Shown: piece by piece, positions 1 to 10,516 of the stretch
Numbering within the stretch: the first letter of the stretch is position 1
Layout of the letters: each line of letters begins with the position of its first letter
NCBI GenBank assembly: GCA_018398765.1
Contig: JAHBMJ010001081.1
Location: forward strand, 9,445-36,396
From: Chromera velia
Lineage: Eukaryota; Sar; Chromeraceae
Direction of reading: 5' to 3'
Length of the DNA stretch: 26,952 bases
Position numbers and translations under genes: made by a program
Notes under the pieces: model-generated
What the model was told of the DNA's origin: nothing
The model's database searches: none
What the model saw: the letters and a program-made list of their open reading frames with translations, nothing else

Positions 1-33
1 CCCGGGGGGATGAGGGACACGCGCGCGCGAACA

Positions 34-65
<32 letters not shown>

Positions 66-290
66 GAGTCTCACTCACGCACACACACGCACACTCTCAC
101 TCACGCACACACACGCACACGCACACGCACACTCTCACTCACGCACACACACTCTCACACACACTCAGACTCTCTCTCTCTCTGTCTCTCTCTCTCACAC
201 ACACACGCACGCGAGCACGCACACACTCTCTCTCTCTCACACACACACACACAGACAGAGAGAGAGAGAGAGAGAAAGCCTCTCCAATTC
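1..290. repeat. CA/CT/GA microsatellite block
   Basis: Dense low-complexity sequence. An imperfect (CA)n run with CGCA and CTCA interruptions gives way to (CT)n at about 170-200 and 225-240, more (CA)n at 237-253, and (GA)n at 256-275. It lies directly beyond the 3' end of the minus-strand glycosyltransferase gene. The open frame crossing it on the plus strand is only His/Thr/Ser repeat translation and is not a gene. Confidence 0.9.
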
Positions 291-325
291 TGACTTCTAC
301 TCTGCACATGTTATGCATCTGAACC

Positions 326-2020
326 TTATGACATCTGTTCCAAGTCTGTACAGCCTGAGCGCATTTGAGTCTGGTTCTCTTCTGGAATACTTCGTGTCGA
401 TCCGTTTTCTCTGCACCCTGCAGACCCCCCCCTCTCTTTTTTTCCCTCTCTCGGCGATCCTCGCCCTTCCAGTGGCTTCAGGGATCTCCGGGAAATGGCC
501 CAAAAACTTTGGAGAAAGTGCTCGACCATCTCCTCAGAGTAACGGGACAGCGTGGGGAACGAAACAGTGGTGTCCCTTCCCTCCTCGAAACACAAATGTT
601 CAGGACGACAGAAAGCCCAGGGGTAGGCGTTCAAATCACTCTGCGACGCCAGGCGGACTTGGGGCACATAGAAAAGCTCACTCGGCTTTTTTACTCTTCC
701 GAGGGGGGTGGATGAAGCTTGTGTGGTGAAATTCTGCCTTGACATGCTTTGATGGACTTCATCTCCCCCCCCTTTTTCTTTTCTTGTTTTCCCTTCAAGT
801 GCAGAACGAGCACGATCAACCCCTGGAGTCAATTTTTCAACTACAGCCCTCAACGTCTCTGGCACGACGATGTGCCACAAAAGAGAGAACTGATCTTTCA
901 AGTTGTGTCGGTCAAATGGATTCAAAGACATGAGGTCACCGGAGGGACCTAAGACAGAACGGAGAAACGAAATCGACCAATCAGACCGACGAATCAACCA
1001 ATTTCCCCCCGCGAGTCCCCTTCCGTCTTCTGAAATGATCAGATGGACCTCATCATCTAACTCTAGTTTCATTTCCTCAACACCCGATCTGCCCAAGTCT
1101 TCCTTTCCAACACTTAAAGCAGACAATGGATCTCCAGCGTATTTGAAAATCAGATGTTCTACCGTTGTCTCAAGATCGACAACCAGAGAGTCACAGTCGA
1201 TCGAGAAAACCCAGTCATACTCACCCTCCTCTAAATAACGAAGCGCTAGGGCCACCCCACCCCAAACAGGGTGTCTTCCCTTCGTGTCCTCTCGACCGTC
1301 ATCGAATCTCTCATGGAACAGATTTGCATATCCGTGCAGATCGCAGTACGCTTCTCTGTGTGCACGGGAGACTCTCACCAGTGCGCTCTCCTTCGGATAC
1401 TGACACAAAGTAACCACTCCTATCCGAAACCCTTCTCTCCTAGCCTTTACCTGGGGCCTGAAACCCCTGGGAACTGGGAGAGACGGAGGAAGACCTGTCT
1501 CTAAATTCCGCCCTAGGTCCTTTGCAAGAGACAAGTAGTCACTCATAAATGCGCTCCACTGAACACCCCACACCACAGGCGAATGGTCTACACACTCCAG
1601 ACCCCCAGTGCTTCTGGAAACATCCCATAACATCGCCATTGCCATCTGGTGGAGGTTGTGCGCCAATTGTCTTTCCCCGCCTCGTGACATGTGACGGGCG
1701 AGACGGTAGAAGACAGCACCGACACCGAGACGGCATTCCATCGCCACCTCGGCTCTGCGTCCGAAATCAGACGCCAACTGTGCAAGAGACGCAAGCGCAA
1801 GGACCTCCGTCTGTCGATCTCCCACTGATCGATCTAAACGATCAAAGTTTTCGAATGTTGACAGCCGAAACAACTCCCAGTCAACCAACCTCTTGGACTC
1901 GCATTTCAAGAAGGGTTCACATGCAGGAGAGGGGGGTTGGAAGTTCAGAGACTGCACTAAAATTCTCAACAAATGAACGCAAAACAAGCCAAGACGACAA
2001 GTCACCCATCGCCATCTCAT
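326..2020 (-). CDS. GT34-like type II membrane glycosyltransferase
   Basis: A single-exon frame of 564 residues if it starts at the ATG whose first base is 2020. That start is preferred because it puts a basic stretch and a short hydrophobic segment (about residues 1-25) first, giving a type II signal anchor typical of Golgi glycosyltransferases. The frame stays open 36 codons further upstream to 2128, so a longer form is possible. Features of the GMA12/MNN10 (GT34) fold are visible: a strand-like VVTLCQYP near 202; a DCD metal-binding motif at 275-277 after a WVFSI strand; a GGNWLIRRSDWS segment near 338, where the family has an 'NxGxFLIRNxxWS' block; a KDQFSLLW segment near 375; and VPQ...LNAYPW in the C-terminal third. 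A family enzyme would transfer a galactosyl, xylosyl or mannosyl residue from a nucleotide sugar in the Golgi; the substrate here cannot be read. The low-complexity linker near 690-830 could hide an intron, but I found no clean splice pair. Confidence 0.72.
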   Translation of the reverse strand: MRWRWVTCRLGLFCVHLLRILVQSLNFQPPSPACEPFLKCESKRLVDWELFRLSTFENFDRLDRSVGDRQTEVLALASLAQLASDFGRRAEVAMECRLGVGAVFYRLARHMSRGGERQLAHNLHQMAMAMLWDVSRSTGGLECVDHSPVVWGVQWSAFMSDYLSLAKDLGRNLETGLPPSLPVPRGFRPQVKARREGFRIGVVTLCQYPKESALVRVSRAHREAYCDLHGYANLFHERFDDGREDTKGRHPVWGGVALALRYLEEGEYDWVFSIDCDSLVVDLETTVEHLIFKYAGDPLSALSVGKEDLGRSGVEEMKLELDDEVHLIISEDGRGLAGGNWLIRRSDWSISFLRSVLGPSGDLMSLNPFDRHNLKDQFSLLWHIVVPETLRAVVEKLTPGVDRARSALEGKTRKEKGGGDEVHQSMSRQNFTTQASSTPLGRVKKPSELFYVPQVRLASQSDLNAYPWAFCRPEHLCFEEGRDTTVSFPTLSRYSEEMVEHFLQSFWAISRRSLKPLEGRGSPREGKKERGGSAGCRENGSTRSIPEENQTQMRSGCTDLEQMS

Positions 2021-2436
2021 GGTGCAAGTAGACGGCTCAAATGGTTGGAACCCAGATTCCCGTAAGATATTGTTGCTTTTAGGCGTTGGATCTTCGTAAC
2101 AATGACACGACGTGATGTATTCGAGCAAAGGCGATCAGGGAAAGTGAAAGTGTAAGACTCGCTTAATTCGACGAAGTGAACCTGACGATCTAGAATCGAG
2201 ACCCGGCCTCAGGAAATCTCTGACGTGCAGGAATGATGTCAGAATCAGAATCACGTGTACGTACGATCGATGATCCCAACGTGAATCATGTCGATCGATC
2301 GATCTAGCTGTTGTTTGTTTCCACCACTGGCCCGCGGCGGGCCCGGCCATGCCTGGCATTGCCTGGCACTGCCACGCGCGGGTGCATGACTCAGTCGATC
2401 GGGGTCGGTTTAGCCTTTTCTAACAAACATTTTTTA

Positions 2437-2546
2437 ATGGGTGACAAAAAACTTTTAAAGTGCGTTTCAAAAGTTATATTTTAGAGTCTACAGACTTAAA
2501 CCAGAGTTTAAACTTTAGTTCACTTTAAAACTTTACAGATCACACC
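2437..2546. mobile_element. MITE-like element with TA flanks
   Basis: The left end reads GGGTGAC, then an A run, then CTTTTAAAGTG. The right end, read in reverse complement, begins GGTGTGATC and also runs into GTTTTAAAGTG. The ends are therefore imperfect inverted repeats of about 25 bases, and each is bordered by TA (2435-2436 and 2547-2548). No coding capacity. The GATCACxCCTA right end matches that of the element at 24149-24412, suggesting one family, possibly mobilised by a Tc1/mariner-type transposase because of the TA flanks. Confidence 0.5.
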
Positions 2547-3755
2547 TAGTCATCAGTAATGTTCTGATATATACTGATATACAATAAAAATAAATATGTG
2601 GTATGCATAATAAAACCTTCAATCATTATTTAGTTACAGTATACAGAAGTTATACACAATAACGATGATAATGATGATTCACTTAAAGCTGACGAACAAT
2701 AAAGTTTAAGACCAACTCGACATGTGAAGCGGGAATTCATTGAGTCAACCTAGTAGATCCTAGGCTAACCTAAGCCCTATGGGGCATTAATTCGAGGGCT
2801 TGCAGTTATGCAGTGATATGCACTCATCATTTAATACCAACAGCAAGCCGCCAAGCCTGTCTATCTGGCAAAAGAACAGAAAATTGCAAGCAATTTCTGT
2901 TCCAGGCTTCCAGCGGGAAGTCTACAGCAATTCAGACAGAGAAATTACGGTCCCGGCTGCCATGTGCAACAATCCACAAGGCCTTCCTCCTTCCCTTTAG
3001 CTGAATGCGCGTGTCCCCAGGCTTGCTTGCTTTCTTATTAAGCAGGGACCATGTTTTAGTTCGAAAGGTATTACAATTGAACCTCTTAATTCCTTTTTTG
3101 TACCGAAAAGGTTCTGCCCGAGAGGACTTTCCCCCCCCTTTTTTCTTTTACTTTGTTGCATGGATGATCGAAGGATTCAATTGATCGTGCACACATTGAG
3201 CCAAAAAGCCGATTCGAAGTTCAATTTCCTTCAATCTGCCAATGCTGTGGTGTGACTTCCTGCCTGCCTGACTGACGTCCACATATGCGCACTCATGTTG
3301 TGTGACCCACACATGCATGTTGATGATGCAGTAATTCGGTCGACCGAAGATCATTCAGGAACAATTCACTGAAGACCCCCCGATCTGCGCAATCATGTCC
3401 TCGATAGATATGGATGGAAACCCATGCATCTAGGTAGTCAGTGTACGTCTGTGTACCCCCGTTGCCCTCTGCAAATATGGTGCTCCCCCCCTCCGTTGAT
3501 TTCCCTTCACTTCCCTCCATCAATTCTCCATCCACTTCCAACACCCCTCTGTCCCGTCGAAATGAAGTTAATTTGGTAAATCTACTTTTCTCGTTCCGGT
3601 TGTTTGCCTAGCGTGTTGACTCGAATTCATTCCATCCGACGATCATGCGCGAATTCAGTGGGCTGGCTGGCTGCCTGCCTGCCTGACTGACTCAAGAGAC
3701 ACGACTGACATGCATGCAGTCGATGCAAGGATGAAGATCTAGACGTCTGACAGTC

Positions 3756-3890
3756 CACGCACGCACTCAATTTCTCTTTCCCCATCTGAACCCTTAATTG
3801 ACGCACGCACTTAATTTCTCTTTCCCCATCTGAACCCTTAATTGACGCACGCACTCAATTTCTCTTTCCCCAGCTGAACCCTCAATTGAC
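3756..3890. repeat. 44-bp minisatellite, three copies
   Basis: Three head-to-tail copies of a 44-base unit start at about 3756, 3800 and 3844. Each begins with a CGCACGCACT segment and contains a TTTCTCTTTCCCC core. Copies differ at a few positions (C/T in ACTCAA/ACTTAA; CATCTG/CAGCTG). No gene crosses them. Confidence 0.9.
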
Positions 3891-3896
3891 ACCCTC

Positions 3897-3965
3897 CCCG
3901 TCCCACTCACTCGCTCATTCACTTATTCACTCACTCACTCAGTCACTCACTCAGCCACTCACGCA
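3897..3965. repeat. Imperfect (CACT)n microsatellite
   Basis: A tetranucleotide CACT/CATT/CAGT tract directly after the 44-bp minisatellite, degenerate at several positions. Confidence 0.8.
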
Positions 3966-4114
3966 AACAGACAGAAAGAAACACAGAAACCGTCTTCAAA
4001 CAGACAAACAAAGAACCTGATTGTCTGAGTTGATGGTTCCATCAAACGGCCGAAGTTCCTTCCCCCCATCGGTCCAACAGATGACTGACTGCCTGCCTGC
4101 CTGACGGCTCCGCA

Positions 4115-6908
4115 TCACATGGTCAGCATCGGGCAGTCTGTTGGCATGACGTCGGCGTAGGTGAGGTGGAAGTGTGATGCTGCGAGTGGACGGTGTGGCT
4201 GCGTGGGGGGCGGGTGTGGAAGTTCGCGTGCCGTGAGGAACCCCCCTGCCTGGGGACCCACTCCTGCTGGGACGGGCCGACTCCCCCGGGCAGACTTCGA
4301 GTCGGTCCCTCCAATGGCATTCCCTCCCGCTTCTCCTTGGAGACTCTGTCCGAGAGCTTCTCCTGAAGAGGAAGGGGAGGGAACGGTGGTGGACACGTTG
4401 GCAGAGATCCAGCTGAGAGCTCTGGTGATGCGACCCCAGAGACCCTTGGAAGTGGGACTGTGAGGCTTTTGGGGCTGCGTATCCGATTCGGTGTCTTTGT
4501 CCATGTCCTTGCTTTGAGTGTTCAGATTCTTGAGGATCTTCAGGAGGGTGTCGAGGCTGACGGGGGGAGGGATGTCCGTCTCTCCGACGAGGAACGCGAA
4601 TTCCGTGTCTGCACGCATCCATGGAAAGAGAACCGAACAGAAGAAATTAGGTGGCAATGTAAAAGTCACTTCATTATTTTTTTCAGAGAATCGGAGGGAC
4701 TCAAGCGAAGCCTTCAAGTGGATTGAACACAGAGACACCCCCTGTCCAGAAGTGAATTATAATTGGGGGGAGAAACCGCGAAGGAGAATTCGAAGAGACG
4801 GCCAATCTTCACAATTATCCAAATCCCCAGATCGAATTAATGCACCTTGCAAAGAGAACGTGAACGAAAACAAATTCGATGGACCGACCGATGCCTCGAA
4901 TGATACCGAGAGCCACCACGAATTCCTCCGCACTCATGTACTCCTCTTTAGCCTTCAAGATCAGTTGTCCGGTCAGACTCCTGGCAAGTCGGGGGGGAGG
5001 TGGAGATTCGAAGTCGATACGGTTCTCTGTCCGGGTATGCAGTATGTTCAGAAGGCTTTGCGCCAATGCCCGCGTATCGAGAGAGAAAGCAAGAAACAGG
5101 GAGAGGGGAACCAGCACTTTTTTAGACAGGGGGTGGGGGGTGGGGGGGCGGGAAAGCCCCCCTACGGAGGGGGATTCTTCTGATTTCTGTCGGTTCTTCA
5201 ACAGCTCACTGCCCATCTGATAGTACCCAACAGTCCCCGTCACTGCCTGCAGACTCATCCCGAGAGAAGCGATGAGGAATCTTTTCTGTCCACTCATCTG
5301 CACTTCAGAAGCACACCCCATATCTCCAATGCCAGCTTGGAGGAGCGTACGGGATCCCCCTGTCGCCTTCCCATGAGTGCCTGCAGCCTTCCATCGACAG
5401 AAAACATTCGGGTCCTTCACATCCCTGTGGATGATTTTCTTCTCGTGGAGAACCATCAAGTGTGCGCCTGCAGTCTGCACTGCCCCCATGTACAAATCGA
5501 TCAGCTTCCAGCAGTCGTACGGATCCGCCAGAGGCCCTTTCTTGTCCTGAACCTGCACGATTCGTCGGATGCCCAGAGGATTCACGGCGTCTTGAGGCAC
5601 TCTGTCCTCTTCCCTCCAGTCCAGCAAATCGCCACTCCAGTGGAGAGGCAACTGGCCCACCTCCACGATCTCACCCTTCGCATCCTCCCGGAAGTACACA
5701 CCCACCACGGGACTGGAAGGAGCCTCCGGACCCTTCCCGCCCTCGGCCTCAATCTGCTCCTTGACCTTCTGGATCCGCTCCTCGCCTGCCGTCGTTGCCT
5801 GCCTGACTGCCTGCTGCAGAGACAACTTGCAGGCCAACTGCCTGTACGCGAACGCCGTCTTCTCGGGTTCCTTCGGTTCTCTCAGAGGAAACTCCACCAA
5901 CAAACCGTACTCCTCCTGTCGCCGGAAGATGCTCCGAGCACGCTTGAAGACCATGTTGCGAGAGCCCAGGTTTAGCTCGGTCTCTCCCAGCTCGATCTCC
6001 CCTCCAGCCCCCCCCCCGGAAGAGCCACGTCCCGTCGGACAGCACACACTCACCCACGCCATGCAACCCCTTGGCCTTGAGGAACTCTGTGATGGCTCTG
6101 AGCTTTTCCTTCCTCAGTTGGTCCCTCTTGGGATCTGTCTCCGAGAGGTGAGAGGGGAACTGTACCAGGCAGGAGAGGCCGTCCAGAGGGCACCTGCCGT
6201 CTCCGGAAACGGCAGCTTTCTGGAGGTCCTTCAACGGGTGCTGGCAGCACGGTCGGCCCCTGGTAGTCACGGCACCTGCACACAGGCAAACATATACACG
6301 TATCTGTATGTCAGTCAAAGTATAGACGTATGACATACATACACTAAGAAACAGAGATGCACGTATTAATTCCACTGTTGTTTTGGGGAGCAACCGAGGC
6401 CTGCCAGGACCTATATAGCTGAATAGGGTGCAGTCGGCAGACCCCCTGAAAGTGAATCGATGAGTCCCGATGAAGGAGGACAAGCAGATCACGCTAACCA
6501 TCTAGGTGCCAATTGCATTGGAAAAGACAGCACTGCCTGAAGTGCACGCCTGTACGAGCAGTTTGACTGACCTTCGTCAGCCGGACGGCGGGGTACTTTG
6601 TTGGTTTTCTGAAAGTCGGACTGCACGAGTCTGGCCGTCCCAGAAGCACTGGCAGTTCTTGCTGCTGTTGCCTTTGTCTTTTTGCTTATGGTCACCTGGG
6701 GCGGGACCTCTGTTGGAGGCGGCGGAGGAGCGGTGGGGTATCCGACTCTGTAGACGGGGCCGAGAAGGGGGGGAGGCGGGAAACTGAGAGGAAGTGGCGA
6801 CACCTGCTGCTGCCCAATTCTGAGTGGAGGACCGTAGAGAAGCATGGGCTGGTGAATGACCTGTGCAGCCGGTGGAGGGTGCGCATGAGAGTAGTGTGGC
6901 TGTGACAT
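4115..6908 (-). CDS. Divergent protein kinase, three exons, apparent frameshift
   Basis: Exons on the minus strand: 6908-6572, 6275-4907, 4608-4115. Both introns are GT-AG (donors GTCAGT and GTATCA, acceptors TGCAG) and both junctions keep phase 1. The predicted product is about 732 residues once one base in a G10 run (6008-6017 on the plus strand) is discounted; as read, that run shifts the frame. Residues 1-75 are rich in proline, histidine and tyrosine. The kinase part follows: a hinge-like SGDLLDW; HRDVKDPN at about 5429-5405 with catalytic Asp, Lys and Asn; DMG in place of DFG; and GTVGYYQMGSELL resembling the GTxGYxAPE activation-segment end, followed by an Asp of helix F (DTRALAQSLL). 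The tail (exon 3) is Ser/Pro/Gly-rich and probably disordered. About 45 extra residues sit between the APE-like block and helix F. It likely phosphorylates Ser/Thr, but no subfamily is recognisable and no convincing beta-3 lysine was identified. It is transcribed divergently from the gene starting at 7605. Confidence 0.72.
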
Positions 6909-7604
6909 GGTGTGTGTCTCGACAGGGCAATGGGAGCTTTGACAGTTGGACGCACTGTTCTTTTAATTCTCAAAACAACAGTTGGCAACGGTGACCAACT
7001 TTCCGTGACAGTCCTCGTGCACAGAAACCAGAAGCACAGCTAGGGCACAGACACAAAAGACTATCCACTGGTTAGTCTGAATGGTTCAAACGCTGACTGG
7101 GAGGGCTGCTGCTGGACGTACAGCACTGAGTCGCTTTTCGGATCAGCGCAGTGTGTATATAGCTAGGTCAGACACTTGCAACTCCATCATGCCTCCTGGA
7201 CCAATCGACTAATTATAAGTGCCCCACATGCACTTTCTCGCATGCACTGCTTTCAGCCGGGGCATGTCGACGCGGACAGACGGACACAGCACATGAATGC
7301 AGTGACACATGCAAATCAATGCATGCATCATGCAACCTGATTCAATCATGCATGCATTCAAGGTCCGGAAGTCAGCTATATAGATGTCGCCGCATCATCA
7401 ATTCCCTCAGGCACGTACTTGCCACGTTGCGCAGCAGTCCCTTCTGCAGATTCAGTACGAAACAGGTGGAGCAACTTCAAACACACGGAAAGCTGGTGTA
7501 CATTGTGAAAGACAAGCGAACGGGACGTGCAAGGTCGTCAGAAAGGCCCCGAAAGACGCCGTTGCACTCAAACAAACGCAGTTCTGTATCTCTTCTCGTC
7601 AACC
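6909..7604. promoter_or_regulatory. Divergent promoter region (kinase and six-exon gene)
   Basis: The 696 bases separate two start codons pointing away from each other. They contain TATA-like segments at about 7151-7158 (GTATATAG) and 7375-7382 (CTATATAG, on the plus-gene side), two exact TGCATGCA octamers (7320-7327, 7349-7356) and further GCATGC/CATGCA copies near 7224-7250. Promoter function is inferred from position. TGCATGCA is a known AP2-type recognition sequence in apicomplexans. Confidence 0.5.
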
Positions 7605-9011
7605 ATGGCGTCTATCGCCGCAGACGACAAAGAAATCGAAACCACGAGCCAGCGAATAGGGCTGTCTCACTACTTTCCGAAGGACAGAAGATATGTTGCC
7701 AATGCAAGTCCTGCTGGTCTCACGACAAATGAACTGACCTGCATAAGGTCGGTTTGACCAATGAAATTCGTTGCCAAAATGCAGGTGACTCCACTGCCTC
7801 CTTTCATACAATTTGCTTCTTTTGTCTGTTCTATATACATGCAGAGATGCTGCGGTCTTCGTTCGTATGGAACGTGCGCGAATGCGCAACTGTTTCGACA
7901 CGAGGGTGATAGAGGGGAAGAAGACGCTTCCTGCAGAAATGCCGTCGGAGAGCAGCAGTGGCCACCTCATCCGAGGAGCAGCGGGGAGAACAGTGGCCTC
8001 TCGGGGACGACTGGTCAGTGCCTTCCAGCCTTATTAACTGTTCAAGAATGATGATATATGCTTCAGTGCATACATGTGTATATACGTGTGCATGCATGCA
8101 GGCCCCACTGATGAACGACCTTCTGGAAAATGGCGGCAAGAATCAGTCAGTCCCATCTGTCTGCGTTTTGGGTTTTTGATCGACTCTTCAGTGCAATCTC
8201 TGACATGCATTTGCGTTCCTTTTTCTGCAGAGAGGGAGAGGATGTCACCCCAGGCGAGGAAGGACACCGAAGCGATGGCGTTGTGTTCATAGGTCAGTCA
8301 ATTTTGGAAATCCAAACCCACTGCTCCAGAGGGTACTTCTCTGGCACTGATCAAGACCTTCGTTTCATGGCACGTGCACAAGCCCCTGTTTGGCTTTCTT
8401 CTTTGCATCTTACCCATTTCTTGACAGTCCCTCCTACCGACATCTCTGTCCGTCTGCAAGCATGCAGACTTCTTCTGTCCTCACACTGCCAGTTTGACAT
8501 TGTGACTTCTCATTTCTTTTCTGTTCATCTTCTCCTTTGGAATTCTTCCCTTTTCGAATTGCTCTTCTAAATTTTTATATGCGTTCTTTTCTCTCCATGC
8601 ATTCTGCTATGCTCTTTCTGTCTGATCCGGTCTGTCGGTCTTTCCTTTGATGTTCTTCCGACCGCCTTCTTGTTCTTTCTTTGTCGTTCTTTTTTTGTGT
8701 TGAGCTCCCACTTGCTTTTCTCTCCTCATTCGTTACTCCATTCCCCCCTCTGCCTTCTTTCTTCCTTCTTTCTTCCCTCTTTCTTCCTTCTTTCTTCCTT
8801 CTTTCCTCCTTCGTTCTCCCTTCTTTCCTCCTTCTTTCTTCCTTCTTTCCTCCTTCTTTCTTCCTTCTTTCTTCCTTCTTTCTTCTTTGTCTCTTCCTTC
8901 TTTGTTCCTTCTTTCTTCCTTCCTTCCTTCTTTCTTCCTTCCTTCCTTCTTTCGTTCTTTCTTTCTTTCTTTCTTTTCTTTCTTTCTTTCTTTCTTCCTT
9001 CTTTTTTTTTT

Positions 9012-9043
<32 letters not shown>

Positions 9044-10516
9044 GCTTGCTTGCTTGCTTTCTCTCCTGCTTCCTTGCTTCCTTGCTTTTCGGCTTGTTTT
9101 CTTGCTTTCTTGCTTGCTTTCTTGCTTGCTGTCTTGCTTCTTTGCTTCCCTTCTCTTTGTCGTTCTGTCTGTCAGTCAGTCTGTCAGTCAGTCTGTCAGA
9201 TTTTCCCCCAGAAATTTTGTATGCATATTGAAGACAGAGATCCAGAAGAAAAAGAAAATTCATCACGACACTTGAAAACAGTCGATTTCTTTTTTATGCA
9301 TATGAAAATACGACTTCACTCACATGCAGACACCGACGGGCAACAAAGGGCCCAGAGGGAAGGACTCGACCCCGACGGCGAACCTGTCAGCAAGGAGCAG
9401 GCCGAACACTCCACCGCGATGTTTGGCCTCAACCGTAAAACCTCTGCGCAGACTTTGGCAAGAAAAAACATGGACTTGGCCTCAAGCATCCACAACGAGC
9501 AAAATGTGAGTGGGGAAGGGAGGAAGTCAGGGAGTGAGGGAGTGGTCTATCGGAAAATCTTGCAGCATATCGATCGGCCGATCGTTTCAATTTTTTTCTA
9601 AGTCATGCTCTAGCTTGTTGGGAGCCTCAGGGACCGTCTCGTCTCGACGAGTTTTTTTTTGTCTGGAGGGATTCCGCCATTGATTGTTGTTCTGATTCTT
9701 TTACTTGAGCTCCGAGAGGCGACACCATATAGGCTTCAAGAAAAGCATACAGTCTATGTATATGTACGACATCTTGATTTTGGCCCCGGCCTCTCTTTCT
9801 CCCTCTCTCTCTTGTTGCAGGCCCACGGCGTATGGCAAGACGACCCGGAGTTTACTGCTCAGGCAGACGCAGCAAATCACTTTCAGACAACATCAGCAAC
9901 CTACGGTGCGGCAGTAGTGAACTCTCTTCTGGACGAGAGGCGACCTTACAGATGGAAGGCTCCGTCCCCGTCTCTCGCAGTCTCCATGCCATTCGTGCGT
10001 GCGGGTCCGAATCACGGCCCCCCCTCAGTAGCACTCTCGCGGTCTCTTCTTCACGCACGAAGACAAAACCCCATTACCCGGAGAATCCAACAACCACAAA
10101 GCCTGGCAGATGAAATGGCGGTGCCCACTGCATTTGGGGGGATGCTAGGATCTTCGCAGTCTCGTCCCGTCTCTCGGGCTGGGGGGAGGGGGCAGGGAGA
10201 GGGCATGCCGTCTCGTGCACCCTCTGTGACCGGGCTGGCGTCTGCAGCTCCCCCTGTGCTTCGGCATGGCAGATCCCGAGTCAGCTTCTCAGAACCCGGA
10301 GTCATTAGACCCCAGTCCCTCCCTACTCTTTTCAGCCCCGGTTGCGCCCACTCGGCCCTCGTACATTATCGACAGGAGCCCTCAGCAGCTCAGTCTCTGG
10401 TGCAGCGACTACCGTTCCGCAGGCCGCATGACGTGGGGGTCGCTGCATGGAATCTCACCGCTGCAGACCGTCTGACAACAAACGTGCAACACGGTCTGCC
10501 AACTTTCGGAAGGTGA
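7605..10516 (+). CDS. Six-exon protein of unknown function
   Basis: Exons 7605-7747, 7845-8013, 8102-8145, 8231-8292, 9330-9505 and 9821-10516 sum to 1290 bases, giving 429 residues and one terminal stop. Every junction is GT-AG and phase-matched (phases 2, 0, 2, 1, 0). Four of the five donors are GTCAGT or GTCGGT, and all acceptors end TGCAG. The start has a good context (ACCATGG). The protein is hydrophilic with no signal peptide or membrane segment. It has a basic patch in exon 2, an acidic Gly/Glu-rich stretch in exons 4-5, and an Arg/Pro/Ser-rich tail. Short segments such as MFGLNRK, HGVWQDDPEF and ATYGAAV look ordered, and RPYRW begins the tail. I recognise no family; a cytoskeletal or flagellar scaffold is only a guess. 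Exons 3 and 4 are very short (44 and 62 bases), so automated annotation could miss them. Confidence 0.68.
8748..9160 (+). repeat. Pyrimidine-rich (CTTT/CTTC/CTTG) tract inside intron 4
   Basis: More than 400 bases of nearly pure pyrimidine on the plus strand: CTTC/TTTC repeats, then (CTTT)n, then (CTTG)n. A CTGTCAGT repeat follows at 9165-9198. It lies wholly within the 1037-bp intron (8293-9329) of the six-exon gene. The long Ser/Phe/Leu and Lys/Arg/Glu frames over it are translations of the repeat. Confidence 0.92.

Larger units (their letters stand above)
2021..4114. other. Intergenic region, no supported gene
   Basis: The space between two minus-strand genes. Its first 300 bases should hold the glycosyltransferase promoter and contain clustered CGATCGAT/GATCGATC palindromes (about 2266-2305). 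From about 2420 to 2720 composition becomes strongly AT-rich and includes a MITE-like element. From about 2750 to 3620 the sequence is ordinary mixed-composition DNA whose short frames show no domain, coding bias or splice logic. From 3756 a minisatellite and CTCA repeats follow. Confidence 0.6.

Noticed and set aside
10-729. 239-residue plus-strand frame
   Set aside because: The first 90 codons are translated CA/CT microsatellite, and the rest is antisense to the glycosyltransferase exon.
2800-3004. Two short overlapping frames in the 2-kb spacer
   Set aside because: Short, no domain, no splice partners and no coding bias compared with neighbouring genes.
4161-5975. Plus-strand frames opposite the kinase
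   Set aside because: Antisense shadows of GC-rich exons. The kinase motifs, introns and phases are on the minus strand.
8670-9601. Long overlapping Ser/Phe/Leu-rich frames and the antisense Lys/Arg/Glu-rich frame
   Set aside because: They are produced by the pyrimidine-rich repeat in intron 4. Only the part from 9330 to 9505 is coding, in the context of the spliced gene.
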